Shown here: positions 44,525 through 55,087 of the stretch, piece after piece
Layout: the number at the start of each line of letters is the position of its first letter
How positions within the stretch are numbered: the first letter of the stretch is position 1
Origin: Burkholderia lata
Lineage (GTDB): Bacteria > Pseudomonadota > Gammaproteobacteria > Burkholderiales > Burkholderiaceae
Length of the DNA: 64,000 nt
Assembly (NCBI RefSeq): GCF_000012945.1
Contig: NC_007510.1
Span: 2,356,001 to 2,420,000 of the forward strand
Direction of reading: 5' to 3'
Translations under genes and position numbers: made by a program
Notes under the pieces: generated by a model
Told to the model about the DNA's origin: nothing
What the model saw: the letters and a program-made list of their open reading frames with translations, nothing else
The model's database searches: none

Positions 44525-45433
44525 ATGACGACACCTTTTGCCACTGTTCGCGACCTGCTGCGCTACGCGGTCACGCGCTTCTCGAAGGCGAAGCTCGCGT
44601 TCGGCCACGGCTCCGACAACGCGTACGACGAAGCAGCCTACCTCGTGCTGCGCACGCTCGACCTGCCGCTCGACACGCTCGAGCCGTTCCTCGACGCGCG
44701 GCTGCTGCCCGACGAAATCGCGGCCGTGCTCGCGGTGATCGAACGGCGCGCGACCGACCGCGTGCCGGCCGCGTACCTCACGCATGAAGCGTGGATGCAC
44801 GGCCACCGCTTCTACGTCGACGAACGCGTGATCGTGCCGCGCTCGTTCATCGGCGAACTGCTCGACGACGGGCTGCAGCCGTACGTCGCCGATCCCGAGC
44901 AAGTCGGCGCGGTGCTCGAGCTGTGCACGGGCTCCGGCTGCCTCGCGATCCTCGCGGCGAGTGCGTTCCCGAACGCCGAGATCGATGCGGTCGACCTGTC
45001 CGACAAGGCGCTCGAAGTCGCCGAGATCAACGTGCGCGACTACGGCCTCGAAGACCGCGTCGGGCTGCATCGCGGCGACCTCTACGCGCCGCTGCCCGCG
45101 TTCCGCACCGACCCGGGCTCGCGCTATGACGTGATCCTGACGAACCCGCCGTACGTGAACGCGTCGTCGATGGCCGCGCTGCCGCCCGAATACCGGCACG
45201 AGCCGGAGATGGCGCTTGCCGGTGGCGATGACGGGATGGACATCGTGCGACGCATCGTCGCCGAGGCCCATCGCTGGCTGCACGACGACGGCGTGCTCGT
45301 CGTCGAGATCGGCAACGAGCGCGAAAACGTCGAAGCCGCGTTCGGCGGCCTCGAGCTCACGTGGCTGCCCACCAGCGCGGGCGACGACGCCGTATTCCTG
45401 ATCCAGGCGTCGGATCTGCCCCGCAAGGCCTGA
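44525..45433 (+). CDS. prmB: Ribosomal protein L3 glutamine methyltransferase
   Basis: PrmB methylates a glutamine of ribosomal protein L3. The 302-residue protein has an N-terminal helical domain (about 1-95), the SAM motif LELCTGSGCLAILAA near 135 and the target-binding NPPY motif (VILTNPPYVNA near 208). The related PrmC methylates release factors; the longer N-terminus and the dapE neighbourhood fit PrmB. I chose the ATG at 44525, six bases from GGAG; an ATG at 44513 overlaps the dapE stop codon. Confidence 0.92.
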   Translation: MTTPFATVRDLLRYAVTRFSKAKLAFGHGSDNAYDEAAYLVLRTLDLPLDTLEPFLDARLLPDEIAAVLAVIERRATDRVPAAYLTHEAWMHGHRFYVDERVIVPRSFIGELLDDGLQPYVADPEQVGAVLELCTGSGCLAILAASAFPNAEIDAVDLSDKALEVAEINVRDYGLEDRVGLHRGDLYAPLPAFRTDPGSRYDVILTNPPYVNASSMAALPPEYRHEPEMALAGGDDGMDIVRRIVAEAHRWLHDDGVLVVEIGNERENVEAAFGGLELTWLPTSAGDDAVFLIQASDLPRKA

Positions 45434-45450
45434 GCGTTCCCGGCTCGCCC

Positions 45451-45480
45451 ACCGTGCGGTGCACCGTTGCGCCGCACGGT
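45451..45480 (+). terminator. Hairpin after prmB
   Basis: ACCGTGCGG and CCGCACGGT pair perfectly across a 12-base loop, 18 bases after the prmB stop codon. Only two T follow, so a terminator role is uncertain. Confidence 0.35.
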
Positions 45481-45541
45481 TGGGTAAGATGCGCGTAGGC
45501 GGCCGCCCGGCCGCGCGACCTCAGGAGTCCGTCACGCGCCC

Positions 45542-46981
45542 ATGACCCTCGACTGGCTACATCTCGGCACCCTGATCCTGACCATCCACGTGCTCGGGAT
45601 CGTCGCGGCGTGCCACGCGATCATGAACACGCGCACGTCGCAAGGCGCGATCGCGTGGGCCGTCTCGCTCGCGGCCATGCCGTACCTGACGCTCATTCCG
45701 TACCTGTTCCTCGGCCGCAGCAAGTTCTCCGGCTACGTCGACGCCCGGCGCCACGAGCTGGAAATGTTGCGCATGCACACACCGCGCTCGCCGTGGCTCA
45801 GCACCGATGCGACCGACGGGCCGGCCGCCGATGCAATCGGCCAGGCCGCGGTGCTCGCGCTCACGCGGCTCGGCGGCATGCCGTTCCTCGGCGGCAATTC
45901 GGTGCGCACGCTGGTGAACGGCGACGCGACGTTCTCGGCGATCCTGGCGGCCATCGACGCCGCGCGCGACTACGTGGTGGTGCAGTTCTTCATCGTGCGC
46001 GACGATGCGCTCGGCCGGATGCTGCGCGACTCGCTGCTCGCGCGTGCGGCAGCCGGCGTGCGCTGCTGCCTGCTGTACGACAGCATCGGCAGCTTCGACC
46101 TGCCGCACAGCTACGTCGACACGTTGCGCCGGGGCGGCGTGGAGGTCCACCCGTTCGCGACCAACCGGAAGTTCGTCAACCGCTTCCAGCTCAACTTCCG
46201 CAACCACCGCAAGATCGTCGTCGTCGACGGCAATCGCGCGTTCGTCGGCGGCCACAACGTCGGCGTCGAGTATCTCGGCGCGAAGCCGCGCCTGTCGCCG
46301 TGGCGCGACACGCACATCGAGATCCGCGGGCCGGTGGTCGCGAGCATCCAGTACGTGTTCGCCGAAGACTGGCACTGGGCGACGCAGAAGCTGCCGCCGC
46401 TCGCGTTGCCGCCGCCCGCGCAGCCCGGCGACAACATGCATTGCCTCGCGGTGCCGATGGGGCCGGCCGACAAGCAGGAGACGGGCTCGCTGTTCTTCGT
46501 CGAGGCGATCAACGCCGCGCGCGAGCGGGTCTGGATCACCACGCCGTACCTCGTCCCCGACGAAGCCGTGATCTCCGCGTTGAAGCTCGCCGTGATGCGC
46601 GGCGTCGACGTGCGCATCCTGATCCCGAGCCGGCGCGATCACTACGTGGTGTTCGAAGCGTCGAAGCTGTACGCACGCGACCTGGTCGATGCGGGCGTCA
46701 AGGTGTTCCGCTACCGGCCCGGCTTTCTGCACCAGAAGGTCGTGCTGATCGACCGCATCGCGGCGGCGATCGGCAGCGCGAATCTCGACAACCGCTCGTT
46801 CCGCCTCAATTTCGAGATCATGGTGCTGACCGTCGACCGCACGTTCGCCGACGAGGTCGAGAAAATGCTCGACGCAGATTTCGCGCAGGCGTACGAGGTC
46901 GATGCGAGCGAATACCGCCGGTCGCCCGCCTGGCGGCGCATCGCGATGCACGTCGCGCGGCTGTTCGCACCGATCCTCTAA
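45542..46981 (+). CDS. cls: Cardiolipin synthase
   Basis: Cls joins two phosphatidylglycerols to make cardiolipin in the inner membrane. The 479-residue phospholipase-D-type enzyme has two N-terminal membrane helices (about 4-25 and 38-58). It has two HKD motifs: HRKIVVVD from residue 222 and HQKVVLID from residue 397, each followed by the GG or GSAN element. AGGAG lies 14 bases before the ATG, further than usual, and no better start is in frame. Confidence 0.94.
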   Translation: MTLDWLHLGTLILTIHVLGIVAACHAIMNTRTSQGAIAWAVSLAAMPYLTLIPYLFLGRSKFSGYVDARRHELEMLRMHTPRSPWLSTDATDGPAADAIGQAAVLALTRLGGMPFLGGNSVRTLVNGDATFSAILAAIDAARDYVVVQFFIVRDDALGRMLRDSLLARAAAGVRCCLLYDSIGSFDLPHSYVDTLRRGGVEVHPFATNRKFVNRFQLNFRNHRKIVVVDGNRAFVGGHNVGVEYLGAKPRLSPWRDTHIEIRGPVVASIQYVFAEDWHWATQKLPPLALPPPAQPGDNMHCLAVPMGPADKQETGSLFFVEAINAARERVWITTPYLVPDEAVISALKLAVMRGVDVRILIPSRRDHYVVFEASKLYARDLVDAGVKVFRYRPGFLHQKVVLIDRIAAAIGSANLDNRSFRLNFEIMVLTVDRTFADEVEKMLDADFAQAYEVDASEYRRSPAWRRIAMHVARLFAPIL

Positions 46982-47044
46982 CGGCCGGGACGGCGGCGGC
47001 GGCCGTGCGATCCGCACCGGCGCCGCGAACGCCGCCGGCCGCCG

Positions 47045-47524
47045 TCACAGCAGCTTGTCGATATCCGCGGCGATTTCGTCCGGCTTGGTCGACGGCGCGT
47101 AGCGCTTGACGATGCGCCCTTCGCGATCGACCAGGAATTTCGTGAAATTCCACTTGATCGCCTTGAGGCCGAGAATGCCGGGCGCCTCGTCGGTCAGGTA
47201 GCGGTACAGCGGATGCGCATGGTCGCCCTTCACGTCGATCTTCGCGAACATCGGGAACGTGACGCCGTAATTGCGCTCGCAGAACGCGCCGATTTGCGCG
47301 GCGTCGCCGGGCTCCTGCTTGCCGAACTGGTTGCACGGGAAGCCGAGCACATAGAAACCGCGCGCCGCGTACTGGTCGTACAGCTTCTGCAGGCCCGCGT
47401 ACTGCGGCGTGAAACCACACTCGCTCGCGGTGTTGACGATCAGCAGCACCTTGCCGCGATACGCGTCGAGCGAGGCCGGCGCGCCGGCAAGCGTCTCTGC
47501 GCTGAACGAATACAGGGTGGACAT
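47045..47524 (-). CDS. Glutathione/thioredoxin peroxidase (GPx family)
   Basis: The 159-residue thioredoxin-fold protein reduces peroxides. It has the active-site Cys in [12 protein letters not shown] near residue 36 (Cys, not selenocysteine), Gln in [11 protein letters not shown] near 70 and Trp in [11 protein letters not shown] near 125, which complete the catalytic set. It resembles E. coli BtuE, which prefers thioredoxin as reductant. AAAGGAG eight bases upstream sets the start. It is convergent with cls and divergent from the ABC-F gene. Confidence 0.94.
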   Translation of the reverse strand: MSTLYSFSAETLAGAPASLDAYRGKVLLIVNTASECGFTPQYAGLQKLYDQYAARGFYVLGFPCNQFGKQEPGDAAQIGAFCERNYGVTFPMFAKIDVKGDHAHPLYRYLTDEAPGILGLKAIKWNFTKFLVDREGRIVKRYAPSTKPDEIAADIDKLL

Positions 47525-47660
47525 CGGGCACTCCTTTTACGAAACCGGATCGACGTGGAGTCTAGGCGAAATTGCCCCGTTGCGGCATCCGCCGAACGGC
47601 CAATGCCCGGCGCGAGCGGCGCGCAGTCTAGAATAGCGGTTTTGGCCAGTCATTTCCGCC

Positions 47661-49592
47661 GTGATCCGTTTCAATCAGTTCAGCCTTGCGCGCGGCACCA
47701 AGCCGCTGTTCGAGTCGACCTCCTTCGTGCTCAATCCCGGCGAGAAAGCCGGCCTGATCGGCGCAAACGGCGCCGGCAAGTCGACCCTGTTCTCGGTCCT
47801 GCGCGGCGAGTTGCACTCGGACGGCGGCGATTTCTCGATGCCGCCGTCGTGGCGGATCGCCCATGTGTCGCAGGAAACGCCCGCGGTCGACCGTTCGGCG
47901 CTCGACTACACGCTCGATGGCGACGCCGCGCTGCGCGAGATCGAGGCGCGTATCGCCGCCGCGTCCGCCGCACATGACGGCGCCGCCGAAGCCGACGCGC
48001 ACGCGGCGTTCGCCGACGCCGACGGCTACACCGCACCTGCCCGCGCCGAGGCGCTGCTGCTCGGCCTCGGCTTCACGCTCGCGCAGACGCGCGAATCCGT
48101 CGCCAGCTTCTCCGGCGGCTGGCGCATGCGCCTGAATCTCGCGCAGGCGCTGATGTGCCGTTCCGACCTGCTGCTGCTCGACGAACCGACGAACCACCTC
48201 GACCTCGACGCGATCGTCTGGCTCGAAGACTGGCTGCACCGCTACCCCGGCACGCTCGTCGTGATTTCGCACGACCGCGAATTCCTCGATTCGATCTGCA
48301 ACGTCACGCTGCACCTGGAAAACCGCCAGGTGAAGCGCTATGGCGGCAACTACTCGCAGTTCGAAGTGCTGCGCGCGCAGCAACTGGCGCTGCAGCAAAG
48401 CGCCTACGAAAAGCAGCAGAAGACGATCGAGCACCTGCAGAGCTTCGTCGACCGCTTCAAGGCCAAGGCGACCAAGGCCAAGCAGGCGCAGAGCCGGATG
48501 AAGGCGCTCGAGAAGATGGAGCTGATCGCGCCCGCGCACATCGCGTCGCCGTTCACGTTCGAATTCCGCATGCCCGATGCCGCGCCGAACCCGATGATGG
48601 TGATGGAAGACGTCCGCTGCGGCTACCACGCCGACGGCGGAGCGGAAATCCCGATCGTCGAGCGCGTCGCGCTGTCGATCCAGAACGGCCAGCGCATCGG
48701 CCTGCTCGGCGCGAACGGCCAGGGCAAGTCGACGCTGATCAAGACGCTGGCCGGTACGCTCGCGCCGCTGTCGGGGCACGTCCGCGACGGCAAGGGGCTG
48801 ACGATCGGCTATTTCGCGCAGCACCAGCTCGAAACGCTGCGCGAGGACGATTCGCCGCTCGCGCATCTGGCGCGGCTCGCGCCCGACACGCGCGAGCAGG
48901 AGCTGCGCGACTTCCTCGGCGGCTTCAACTTCTCGGGCGACATGGCGACCACCCCGGTCGGGCCGTTTTCGGGCGGTGAAAAGGCTCGCCTCGCGCTCGC
49001 GCTGATCATCTGGCAGAAGCCGAACCTGCTGCTGCTCGACGAACCGACCAACCACCTCGACCTCGAAACCCGTCATGCGCTGACGATGGCGCTCGCGCAG
49101 TTCGAAGGCACGCTGATCCTCGTCTCGCACGACCGCCACCTGCTGCGCGCGACGACCGACCAGTTCATGCTGGTCGCGAAGCACCGGCTGCAGCCGTTCG
49201 ACGGCGACCTCGACGACTACCGCGACTGGCTGCTGCAGCACGCGGCCGAGCAGCGCGCCGCCGCGAAGGCCGACAGCGCGGCTTCATCGGGCGCGGGCGC
49301 CGCGGCCAATCGCAAGGACCAGAAGCGTCAGGCCGCCGAGGAGCGGCAGCGCCTGTCGGTGTTGAAGAAGCCGCTGCAGACGCGCATCACGAAGCTCGAA
49401 AAGGAAATGGAGACGCTGCACGCGGAGAAGGCGCGCCTCGACACATTCGTCGCCGATCCAGCGAGCTACGAAGCCGAGCGCAAGACGGAACTGACCGATG
49501 CGATCCGCAAGCTCGGCGACGTCAACACGCGTCTCGAAACGGTCGAGGCCGACTGGCTCGCCGCGCAGGAAGAGCTCGAGCAGATCGGCTGA
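47661..49592 (+). CDS. yheS: ABC-F family ATPase (YheS-like)
   Basis: The 643-residue protein has two ABC ATPase domains and no membrane segments. Walker A motifs are GANGAGKST near 34 and GANGQGKST near 350. Signature motifs are FSGGW and FSGGE, and both domains have LLLLDEPTNHLDL. The linker between domains (about 245-290, FKAKATKAKQAQSRMKALEKM) and the C-terminal coiled coil match E. coli YheS closely. ABC-F proteins act on ribosomes; YheS helps relieve some nascent-chain stalls. The start is GTG. Resistance function is not suggested by the sequence. Confidence 0.92.
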   Translation: MIRFNQFSLARGTKPLFESTSFVLNPGEKAGLIGANGAGKSTLFSVLRGELHSDGGDFSMPPSWRIAHVSQETPAVDRSALDYTLDGDAALREIEARIAAASAAHDGAAEADAHAAFADADGYTAPARAEALLLGLGFTLAQTRESVASFSGGWRMRLNLAQALMCRSDLLLLDEPTNHLDLDAIVWLEDWLHRYPGTLVVISHDREFLDSICNVTLHLENRQVKRYGGNYSQFEVLRAQQLALQQSAYEKQQKTIEHLQSFVDRFKAKATKAKQAQSRMKALEKMELIAPAHIASPFTFEFRMPDAAPNPMMVMEDVRCGYHADGGAEIPIVERVALSIQNGQRIGLLGANGQGKSTLIKTLAGTLAPLSGHVRDGKGLTIGYFAQHQLETLREDDSPLAHLARLAPDTREQELRDFLGGFNFSGDMATTPVGPFSGGEKARLALALIIWQKPNLLLLDEPTNHLDLETRHALTMALAQFEGTLILVSHDRHLLRATTDQFMLVAKHRLQPFDGDLDDYRDWLLQHAAEQRAAAKADSAASSGAGAAANRKDQKRQAAEERQRLSVLKKPLQTRITKLEKEMETLHAEKARLDTFVADPASYEAERKTELTDAIRKLGDVNTRLETVEADWLAAQEELEQIG

Positions 49593-49697
49593 CAGCCGTC
49601 GCGGTGCGGCCGGCCGATACCGATGCGCCGGTCAGCCCGGCATCCCGGCTGCCTTGGAGCAGCGGTACCTTGGTATCGCTGCCCCTCGACAGACCAT

Positions 49698-49749
49698 CGG
49701 GCCCTTTGCGGGCCCGGATACGACAAGGCCGGGCGCAAGAGCCCGGCCT
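49698..49749. terminator. Two hairpins after the ABC-F gene
   Basis: CGGGCCC with GGGCCCG (49698-49716) and AGGCCGGGC with GCCCGGCCT (49726-49749) are perfect stems in the 211-base gap before the convergent small gene. The following T content is modest (GTTCATTCATT). Confidence 0.5.
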
Positions 49750-49803
49750 GTTCATTCATTACCGTCGTCACTCGGTTCCGCGGCAGTTCGCCAAACCACC
49801 GGC

Positions 49804-50070
49804 TCAACGTCGCGGCAACGTGTCGCGCGGCATCTGCTCGTCGTCGCCCATCAGGTGCCGGCGCCCTTCGGTCGGCCGGCGGATCGCCGCGGCGACTTCC
49901 GCTTCCGTCACGTCCTCGGACACGACCTTGCGCGCCAGGCGCCCCTCTTCGTCGATCCATTCGACGATCCGGCATCCGCCGCCCCAGGGCTGGCGAATCG
50001 GCTCCGACACGCGGCAGCCACGCAGGTTGTAAAGGCTTCCGCTCGGCGCTTCCCCGTACGATTTCAACAT
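49804..50070 (-). CDS. Small conserved-looking hypothetical protein
   Basis: The 88-residue product begins MLKSYGEAPSGSLYNLRGCR, has a Trp/Gly-rich centre (IRQPWGGGCRIVEWIDEEG) and an acidic helix VSEDVTEAEVAAAIRRPTEG. It has no signal peptide or membrane helix. The ATG at 50070 has AAGGGA upstream; an in-frame ATG ten codons earlier is less well placed. The codon usage fits the genome, so it is likely real. I do not recognise the family. It lies downstream of radA on the same strand, separated by 146 bases. Confidence 0.6.
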   Translation of the reverse strand: MLKSYGEAPSGSLYNLRGCRVSEPIRQPWGGGCRIVEWIDEEGRLARKVVSEDVTEAEVAAAIRRPTEGRRHLMGDDEQMPRDTLPRR

Positions 50071-50216
50071 AGGATCCCTTCGCATTGCGCGGTTCGACAA
50101 TCCGGCAAAGGATAGGGAAAAGCGATGTCCGGCGGGTTACAGAACCCTACATCTTCTTTACAACGAATTACGCGACAGATCGCCCGCGCGCTTGGCCCGG
50201 GCGCCTGCCGGGCCGG

Positions 50217-51593
50217 TTACTCGAGATCGCGCACGCGGTCGATCGCCTGTTCGAGCCGATCGACCGCCATCACGTTCAGCCCTTCGATCGGCTGCTTCGG
50301 CGCATTCGCCTTCGGGATCAGCGCGGACGTGAAGCCGAGCTTCGCGGCTTCGCGCAGCCGCTCCTGCCCGCGCGGCGACGGCCGGATCTCGCCCGCCAGC
50401 CCCACTTCGCCGAACACGATCAGCCCTTTCGGCAACGCCTTGTTGCGCATCGACGAATGGATCGCGAGCAGCACCGCGAGGTCGGCGGCCGGCTCGGTGA
50501 TCTTCACGCCGCCAACCGCATTGAGGAACACGTCCTGGTCGAAGCACGCGATGCCCGCGTGCCGGTGCAGCACCGCGAGCAGCATCGCAAGCCGGTTCTG
50601 CTCGAGGCCGACCGCGAGCCGGCGCGGGTTCGGCACGTGCGCCGTATCGACGAGCGCCTGGACTTCGACGAGCAGCGGGCGCGTGCCTTCCTGCGTGACG
50701 AGCACGCACGAGCCGGGCACGACCTGCTCGTGCTGCGACAGGAACAGCGCGGACGGATTCGCGACGCCGCGCAGCCCGCGCTCGGTCATCGCGAACACGC
50801 CGAGTTCGTTGACCGCACCGAAGCGGTTCTTGAACGCACGCACGAGCCGGAACGACGAATGCGTGTCGCCTTCGAAGTACAGCACCGTGTCGACGATGTG
50901 CTCGAGCACGCGCGGGCCGGCCAGGTTGCCCTCCTTCGTCACGTGCCCGACCATGATGATCGCGGTGCCCGACTGCTTCGCGATGCGCGTGAGCTGCGCC
51001 GCGCACTCGCGCACCTGCGCGACCGAGCCCGGCGCCGACGTGAGCGCTTCCGAATAGACGGTCTGGATCGAGTCGATCACGGCGACATCCGGCCGCTCCG
51101 CATCGATCGCGGCCTGGATCTTCTCGAGCTGGATCTCGGCGAGCAGCTTCAGTTCATCCGCCACCGCACCGCCGTCGAGCAGCGCCAGCCGTTGCGCGCG
51201 CAACGCGATCTGCGCGGCCGATTCCTCACCGCTGATATAGAGCGCGCGCCGCTCGCTCGCGATGTCCGCGAGCGACTGCAGCAGCAGCGTCGACTTGCCG
51301 ATGCCCGGATCGCCGCCGATCAGCACGACGCCGCCCGGGACCAGCCCGCCGCCGAGCACGCGGTCGAATTCGCCGATGCCGGTCGAGAAGCGCGGCACGT
51401 CGGCCGCTTCGATGTCGACGAGACGTTGTACCGGCGCCCGCTTCGCGAGCGACTGGAACCGATGGGCAGCCGGCGCCTCGGCGACCGATTCAACCAGCGT
51501 GTTCCAGGCCTGGCACGACGGGCATTGGCCCTGCCACTTCGGGGTCTGTCCGCCGCACTCGCTGCAGACGTATACGGTTTTCTGTTTGGCCAC
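50217..51593 (-). CDS. radA: DNA repair protein RadA
   Basis: RadA is a RecA-like helicase that processes recombination branches. The 458-residue protein has an N-terminal zinc finger (CSECGGQTPKWQGQCPSC, residues 10-27), Walker A GGDPGIGKST near 98, the RadA-specific KNRFG motif (FKNRFGAVNELGVF near 258) and a C-terminal Lon-like domain with QDVFLNAVGGVKITEPAADL. The start is GTG (VAKQKTVYVC) with AAGGG eight bases upstream. It follows alr by 11 bases, so the two are an operon. Confidence 0.96.
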   Translation of the reverse strand: MAKQKTVYVCSECGGQTPKWQGQCPSCQAWNTLVESVAEAPAAHRFQSLAKRAPVQRLVDIEAADVPRFSTGIGEFDRVLGGGLVPGGVVLIGGDPGIGKSTLLLQSLADIASERRALYISGEESAAQIALRAQRLALLDGGAVADELKLLAEIQLEKIQAAIDAERPDVAVIDSIQTVYSEALTSAPGSVAQVRECAAQLTRIAKQSGTAIIMVGHVTKEGNLAGPRVLEHIVDTVLYFEGDTHSSFRLVRAFKNRFGAVNELGVFAMTERGLRGVANPSALFLSQHEQVVPGSCVLVTQEGTRPLLVEVQALVDTAHVPNPRRLAVGLEQNRLAMLLAVLHRHAGIACFDQDVFLNAVGGVKITEPAADLAVLLAIHSSMRNKALPKGLIVFGEVGLAGEIRPSPRGQERLREAAKLGFTSALIPKANAPKQPIEGLNVMAVDRLEQAIDRVRDLE

Positions 51594-51604
51594 GCGCGAC
51601 GCCC

Positions 51605-52675
51605 TTATTCCGCGCGCACGGGCACGCGGCCGGCGACCGCGCACATCAGCTCGTAACCGATCGTGCCGCAATGGCGGGCGACGTCGTCGATCGGCAGCGC
51701 GTTGCCCCACAGCTCGACGCGCGCGCCGACACCGGCCTGCGGGCACGGGGACAGGTCGACGGTGATCATGTCCATCGATACGCGACCGACGATCCGCGTG
51801 CGGATGCCGTCGACGATCACGGGCGTGCCTTCGGGCGCGACCCGCGGATAGCCGTCCGCGTAACCGCACGCGACCACGCCGATCCGCATCGGCGCCTGCG
51901 CGGAGAACGTCGAGCCATAGCCGATGGCCTGGCCCTTCGCGATCGTCTGCACCGCGATCAGCTCGGACGCGAGCGTCATCGCAGGCTTCAGCCCGGTATC
52001 GGCGATGTCGGACGACAACCCGGACGGCGACGCGCCGTACAGCACGATCCCCGGGCGCACCCAATCGAAGTGCGTGTCCGGATGCCACAGCACGGCTGCG
52101 GAGTTCGCGAGGCTGCGCGCACCGGCAATGTTTTCCGCGCCGCGCTCGAACGTCGCGAGCTGCTCGGCGACGCCGCGCTCGTTGTCCGCATCCGAAAAAT
52201 GGGTCATCAACGTGATCTGGCCGATGCCGTGGCACGCGCGGGCGCGCTCCCATGCGGCGCGGTATTTTTCCGGCAGGTAGCCGAGCCGGTTCATCCCGCT
52301 GTTCATCTTGAGCTGCACGTTGACGGGCTTCGACAGCCGCGCCGTCTCCAGCATCCGCATCTGCTCGTCGTTGTGGACGGTCGTCGTCAGGCTGTAGCGG
52401 TCGATCACGTCGATGTCAGTCGAGCGGAAGAACCCTTCGAGCAACAGGATCGGGCCGGCCCAGCCGAGCTCGCGCAGCTTGACGGCCTCGTCTAGGTCGA
52501 GCAGGCCGAAGCCGTCGGTGCCGCGCAGGCCAGGAAACGCGCGGGCGAGACCGTGACCGTACGCGTTGGCCTTGACGACCGCCCAGACCTTGGACGGGCC
52601 GGCAAAGCGGCGGACGACGGAGAGATTGTTCGCGAGAGCGGCGGTATGGATGGTGGCGGAGATCGGGCGCGGCAT
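51605..52675 (-). CDS. alr: Alanine racemase
   Basis: Alr converts L- to D-alanine for peptidoglycan. The 356-residue fold-type III PLP enzyme has the catalytic lysine in [17 protein letters not shown] near residue 34 and the C-terminal beta domain with [12 protein letters not shown] near 295 and the cofactor-stacking GYELMC segment. It is the catabolic/anabolic single-domain type. radA follows. Confidence 0.96.
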   Translation of the reverse strand: MPRPISATIHTAALANNLSVVRRFAGPSKVWAVVKANAYGHGLARAFPGLRGTDGFGLLDLDEAVKLRELGWAGPILLLEGFFRSTDIDVIDRYSLTTTVHNDEQMRMLETARLSKPVNVQLKMNSGMNRLGYLPEKYRAAWERARACHGIGQITLMTHFSDADNERGVAEQLATFERGAENIAGARSLANSAAVLWHPDTHFDWVRPGIVLYGASPSGLSSDIADTGLKPAMTLASELIAVQTIAKGQAIGYGSTFSAQAPMRIGVVACGYADGYPRVAPEGTPVIVDGIRTRIVGRVSMDMITVDLSPCPQAGVGARVELWGNALPIDDVARHCGTIGYELMCAVAGRVPVRAE

Positions 52676-52792
52676 GGGAAATTTACGTAAAGACGCTTGC
52701 GAATCATCAGCTTACCGCGCCTTTTGAGCACTGAAGCCGACAATTTGCGGAACGATCGGGGAATCTTGCTAGTCCGAATTGGCGTATTTTCA

Positions 52793-52801
52793 TGTTATAA
52801 A
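52793..52801 (+). promoter_or_regulatory. Likely lplT extended -10 element
   Basis: TGTTATAAA is a close match to the TGn extended -10 consensus, about 93 bases before the lplT start, within a locally AT-rich stretch. The -35 is weak. Confidence 0.55.
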
Positions 52802-52893
52802 GCCGTGCGCACAACCCATTTCGAACGGAATAAGCCGATCGCATACCAGGCGGCCTACGCGGCCCTGCCGCAGCGACGAAAGCATCGCATCAG

Positions 52894-54201
52894 ATGAAAA
52901 AAGGTTTTTACACCATCATGGCCGCGCAGTTTTTCTCGTCGCTGGCCGACAATGCGCTCCTCATCGCCGCCATCGCCCTGCTGAAAGACCTCCACGCCCC
53001 CAACTGGATGACACCGCTGTTGAAGCTGTTCTTCGTGTTGTCCTATGTGGTGCTGGCGGCCTATGTCGGCGCCTTCGCGGATTCGCGCCCGAAGGGCCGC
53101 GTGATGTTCATCACCAATTCGATCAAGGTCGTCGGCTGCATGATCATGCTGTTCGGCGCCCACCCGCTGATCGCGTACGGGATCGTCGGTTTCGGCGCGG
53201 CGGCCTACTCGCCCGCGAAATACGGCATCCTCACCGAGCTGCTGCCGGCCGACCGGCTGGTCGCCGCGAACGGCTGGATCGAAGGCACGACCGTCAGTTC
53301 GATCATTCTCGGCACCGTGCTGGGCGGTGCGCTGATCAGCCCGCACATCGCGTCGCACGTGATCGCGCACACGCCCGCCTGGATCGGCACGCCCGCCGAA
53401 GCGGCGATGGCGATCATCATGGCGATCTACGTGATCGCCGCGCTGTTCAACCTGCGCATCCCCGATACCGGCGCCCGCTACCCGAAGCAGGAACGCGGCC
53501 CGGTCAAACTCCTCACCGATTTCGCCGACTGCTTCATGGTGCTGTGGCGCGACAAGCTCGGCCAGATCTCGCTGGCAGTCACGACGCTGTTCTGGGGTGC
53601 GGGCGCGACGCTGCAGTTCATCGTGCTGAAGTGGGCTGAAGTGTCGCTCGGCATGTCGCTGTCGGAAGGCGCGATCCTGCAGGCCGTGGTCGCCGTCGGC
53701 GTCGCGGCAGGCGCAATCGCTGCCGCCGCCCGAATCCCGTTGAAGAAGTCGCTGTCCGTGCTGCCCGTCGGCATCATCATGGGCATCGCGGTGATGCTGA
53801 TGGCGTTCTACACGCGCGACCTGTTCCCGTCGCACTGGGCCGTGCACATCGGCCACCTGCGGATGCCCGTGTACCTGATCATCGCGTACATCTTCCTGAT
53901 GTGCGTCGGCGCGCTGTCCGGCTACTTCGTCGTTCCGATGAACGCGCTGCTGCAGCATCGCGGCCACGTGCTGCTGTCGGCCGGCCACTCGATCGCGGTG
54001 CAGAACTTCAACGAGAACCTGTCGGTGCTCGTGATGCTGTGCCTGTACGCGGTGCTCGTGTGGCTCGACGTGCCGGTCGGCGTCGTGATCGTGCTGTTCG
54101 GCACGTTCGTCTGCCTGACGATGTGGCTCGTGATGCGCCGCCACCAGGCGAACCAGCGTCAGTTCGACTCGGTCGCGCTGATCGGCGAATCGCGGCACTG
54201 A
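52894..54201 (+). CDS. lplT: Lysophospholipid transporter LplT
   Basis: LplT flips lysophospholipids across the inner membrane for reacylation. The 435-residue major-facilitator protein has about twelve hydrophobic segments, beginning [23 protein letters not shown] with the conserved Asp-Asn pair in helix 1, and a [15 protein letters not shown] segment near 345. In E. coli lplT is followed by aas, the acyltransferase partner; here thiD follows, so any Aas must be encoded elsewhere. Confidence 0.92.
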   Translation: MKKGFYTIMAAQFFSSLADNALLIAAIALLKDLHAPNWMTPLLKLFFVLSYVVLAAYVGAFADSRPKGRVMFITNSIKVVGCMIMLFGAHPLIAYGIVGFGAAAYSPAKYGILTELLPADRLVAANGWIEGTTVSSIILGTVLGGALISPHIASHVIAHTPAWIGTPAEAAMAIIMAIYVIAALFNLRIPDTGARYPKQERGPVKLLTDFADCFMVLWRDKLGQISLAVTTLFWGAGATLQFIVLKWAEVSLGMSLSEGAILQAVVAVGVAAGAIAAAARIPLKKSLSVLPVGIIMGIAVMLMAFYTRDLFPSHWAVHIGHLRMPVYLIIAYIFLMCVGALSGYFVVPMNALLQHRGHVLLSAGHSIAVQNFNENLSVLVMLCLYAVLVWLDVPVGVVIVLFGTFVCLTMWLVMRRHQANQRQFDSVALIGESRH

Positions 54202-54228
54202 CGCTACACTTCCCGTTTCCGTCCGCCG

Positions 54229-54250
54229 GCGCCGGTCCTCGAACCGGCGC
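54229..54250 (+). other. Hairpin just before thiD
   Basis: GCGCCGGT pairs with ACCGGCGC across a six-base loop. The stem ends nine bases before the thiD ATG, and no Shine-Dalgarno sequence is seen between. It may end lplT transcription weakly or affect thiD initiation. Confidence 0.3.
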
Positions 54251-54259
54251 GTTGCCCTC

Positions 54260-55069
54260 ATGACGCACCCGATACCCAACATCCTGACGATCGCCGGCTC
54301 CGATTCGGGCGGCGGCGCAGGCATCCAGGCCGACCTGAAGACCTTTTCCGCGCTCGGCGCGTACGGCGCGAGCGTGATCACGGCGCTGACCGCCCAGAAC
54401 ACGCGCGGCGTGACTGGCGTGCATGCGCCGGATGCGGCATTCGTGACCGCGCAACTCGACGCGGTGTTCGGCGATATCCGCATCGACGCGGTCAAGATCG
54501 GCATGCTCGCGAACGCGGCGATCGTGCACGCGGTCGCCGACGCGCTGCGCCGATACGCGCCGCGCTTCGTCGTGCTCGACACGGTGATGATCTCGAAGAG
54601 CTCCCACGCATTGCTCGCACCCGACGCCGTCGACGCGTTGCGCGATGCGCTGCTGCCGCTCGCGACGGTCGTGACGCCGAACCTGCCCGAAGCCGCCGCG
54701 CTGCTGAACGATGCGCCCGCAACCACCGAAGACGACATGGTCCGGCAAGGTCAGGCCTTGTTACAGACCGGCGCGCGCGCCGTGCTGATGAAAGGCGGCC
54801 ACCTGCCCGACGTGTCCGCGAGCCCCGACTGGCTCGTTGAATCGACACGCACCGTGCGGCTCGACGGCGTACGCGTGCCGGTCAGCAACACGCACGGCAC
54901 CGGCTGCACGCTGTCGTCGGCGATCGCCGCGCTGCTGCCGCAGCAGCCCGACCTCGAAAGCGCGGTGCGCGAAGCCAAGACCTACCTGACCGGCGCGATC
55001 GCCGCGAGCGGCCACCTCGACGTCGGCCACGGCGTCGGCCCTGTCCATCACTTCCATCGCTGGTGGTGA
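54260..55069 (+). CDS. thiD: Hydroxymethylpyrimidine/phosphomethylpyrimidine kinase
   Basis: ThiD phosphorylates HMP and HMP-P in thiamine synthesis. The 269-residue ribokinase-fold protein has [20 protein letters not shown] near residue 10 and the anion hole/catalytic [17 protein letters not shown] near 212. The gene is 58 bases after lplT and convergent with the DUF1853 gene. Confidence 0.95.
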   Translation: MTHPIPNILTIAGSDSGGGAGIQADLKTFSALGAYGASVITALTAQNTRGVTGVHAPDAAFVTAQLDAVFGDIRIDAVKIGMLANAAIVHAVADALRRYAPRFVVLDTVMISKSSHALLAPDAVDALRDALLPLATVVTPNLPEAAALLNDAPATTEDDMVRQGQALLQTGARAVLMKGGHLPDVSASPDWLVESTRTVRLDGVRVPVSNTHGTGCTLSSAIAALLPQQPDLESAVREAKTYLTGAIAASGHLDVGHGVGPVHHFHRWW

Positions 55070-55087
55070 GCGCCGGCTGACGCGGCG

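Noticed and set aside
47661..49592. Antibiotic-resistance ABC-F protein
   Set aside because: The sequence fits the housekeeping YheS group and has no resistance-type interdomain extension.
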